This document shows, one piece after another, positions 5,774-5,840 of a stretch of DNA of 5,840 nucleotides. Under the pieces are notes generated by a model. It had not been told where the DNA came from and searched no databases. It worked only from the letters and a program-made list of their open reading frames with translations. The stretch covers positions 1 through 5,840 of the forward strand of contig URSW01000112.1 in NCBI GenBank assembly GCA_900550625.1. Reading direction: 5' to 3'. The stretch's first letter is position 1, and each line of letters opens with the position of its first letter. The position numbers and the translations under genes were made by a program. Source of the stretch: an uncultured Eubacteriales bacterium (lineage in GTDB: Bacteria; Bacillota; Clostridia; Oscillospirales; CAG-272).

Positions 5774-5840
5774 TTTCGGCAGCAGATGTACGATTACAAT
5801 AGATATGTTACAGTATCAAAAAAAGAGTAGCAATTGAGAG

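Noticed and set aside
5456..5802. Open frames crossing the tRNA on both strands (minus 5456-5713, plus 5482-5802)
   Set aside because: Translations such as MAELADAPVLGTG and DRDRTCTRKDR are the familiar spurious products of reading through a tRNA-Leu gene.
5774..5840. Divergent promoter or terminator signals at the right edge (TACAAT near 5794, A7 run near 5819)
   Set aside because: No matching -35 for the TACAAT and no hairpin beside the A7 run within the window.
1..5840. CRISPR arrays, insertion sequences, prophage or defence genes
   Set aside because: No regularly spaced repeats, transposase, integrase or nuclease motifs were seen on either strand.

Overview
The window reads as ordinary chromosomal DNA from a Gram-positive anaerobe, most likely a gut-type member of the Clostridia (Oscillospiraceae/Lachnospiraceae-like; inference only). 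The reasons are a lipoprotein-type sugar-binding protein, strong GGAGG-type ribosome binding sites, AT-rich spacers with sigma-A-like promoters, intrinsic terminators, and a methyltransferase of the MSAQAVGGAVGHN type that I associate with Firmicutes. Every supported gene lies on the minus strand, so transcription runs from right to left.

Right to left. (1) 5604-5757: a tRNA-Leu(UAG) gene with its own near-consensus promoter, an encoded CCA end and an intrinsic terminator directly behind it. (2) 4926-5459: ogt, a methylated-DNA repair methyltransferase. (3) 4201-4870: an unrecognised multi-pass membrane protein. It is split into two overlapping reading frames at a 7-T run (7 A on the plus strand), so the intact form would be one protein of about 222 residues. 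(4) 4109-4158: an intrinsic terminator closing the ogt/membrane-gene unit. (5) 3863-4108: the control region of the next operon, with a TATAAT -10 box, a second possible promoter and several small dyads. (6) 47-3862: mglB-mglA-mglC, a complete galactose/methyl-galactoside ABC importer (binding lipoprotein, double-ATPase, permease), with a strong non-terminator hairpin between mglB and mglA. (7) 1-46: a short spacer that may hold the ribosome binding site and GTG start of another gene running off the left edge.

How the genes work together: MglB, anchored to the outside of the membrane by a lipidated cysteine, captures a hexose and delivers it to an MglC dimer. MglA hydrolyses ATP to drive uptake. 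The hairpin after mglB fits the usual need for more binding protein than transporter. The tRNA, ogt and the membrane gene have no visible functional link to sugar uptake, and the terminator at 4109-4158 separates them from it.

Stretches without genes. 3863-4200 (338 bases) holds the mglB ribosome binding site, promoter signals, dyads and the terminator; within it, 4030-4108 shows nothing I can name. 5460-5603 holds one hairpin and no convincing promoter. 5774-5840 shows no gene or convincing signal.

I do not see an undescribed multi-gene system here. The observations most worth checking are the frameshifted membrane gene and the dyad-rich promoters of mglB and the tRNA.
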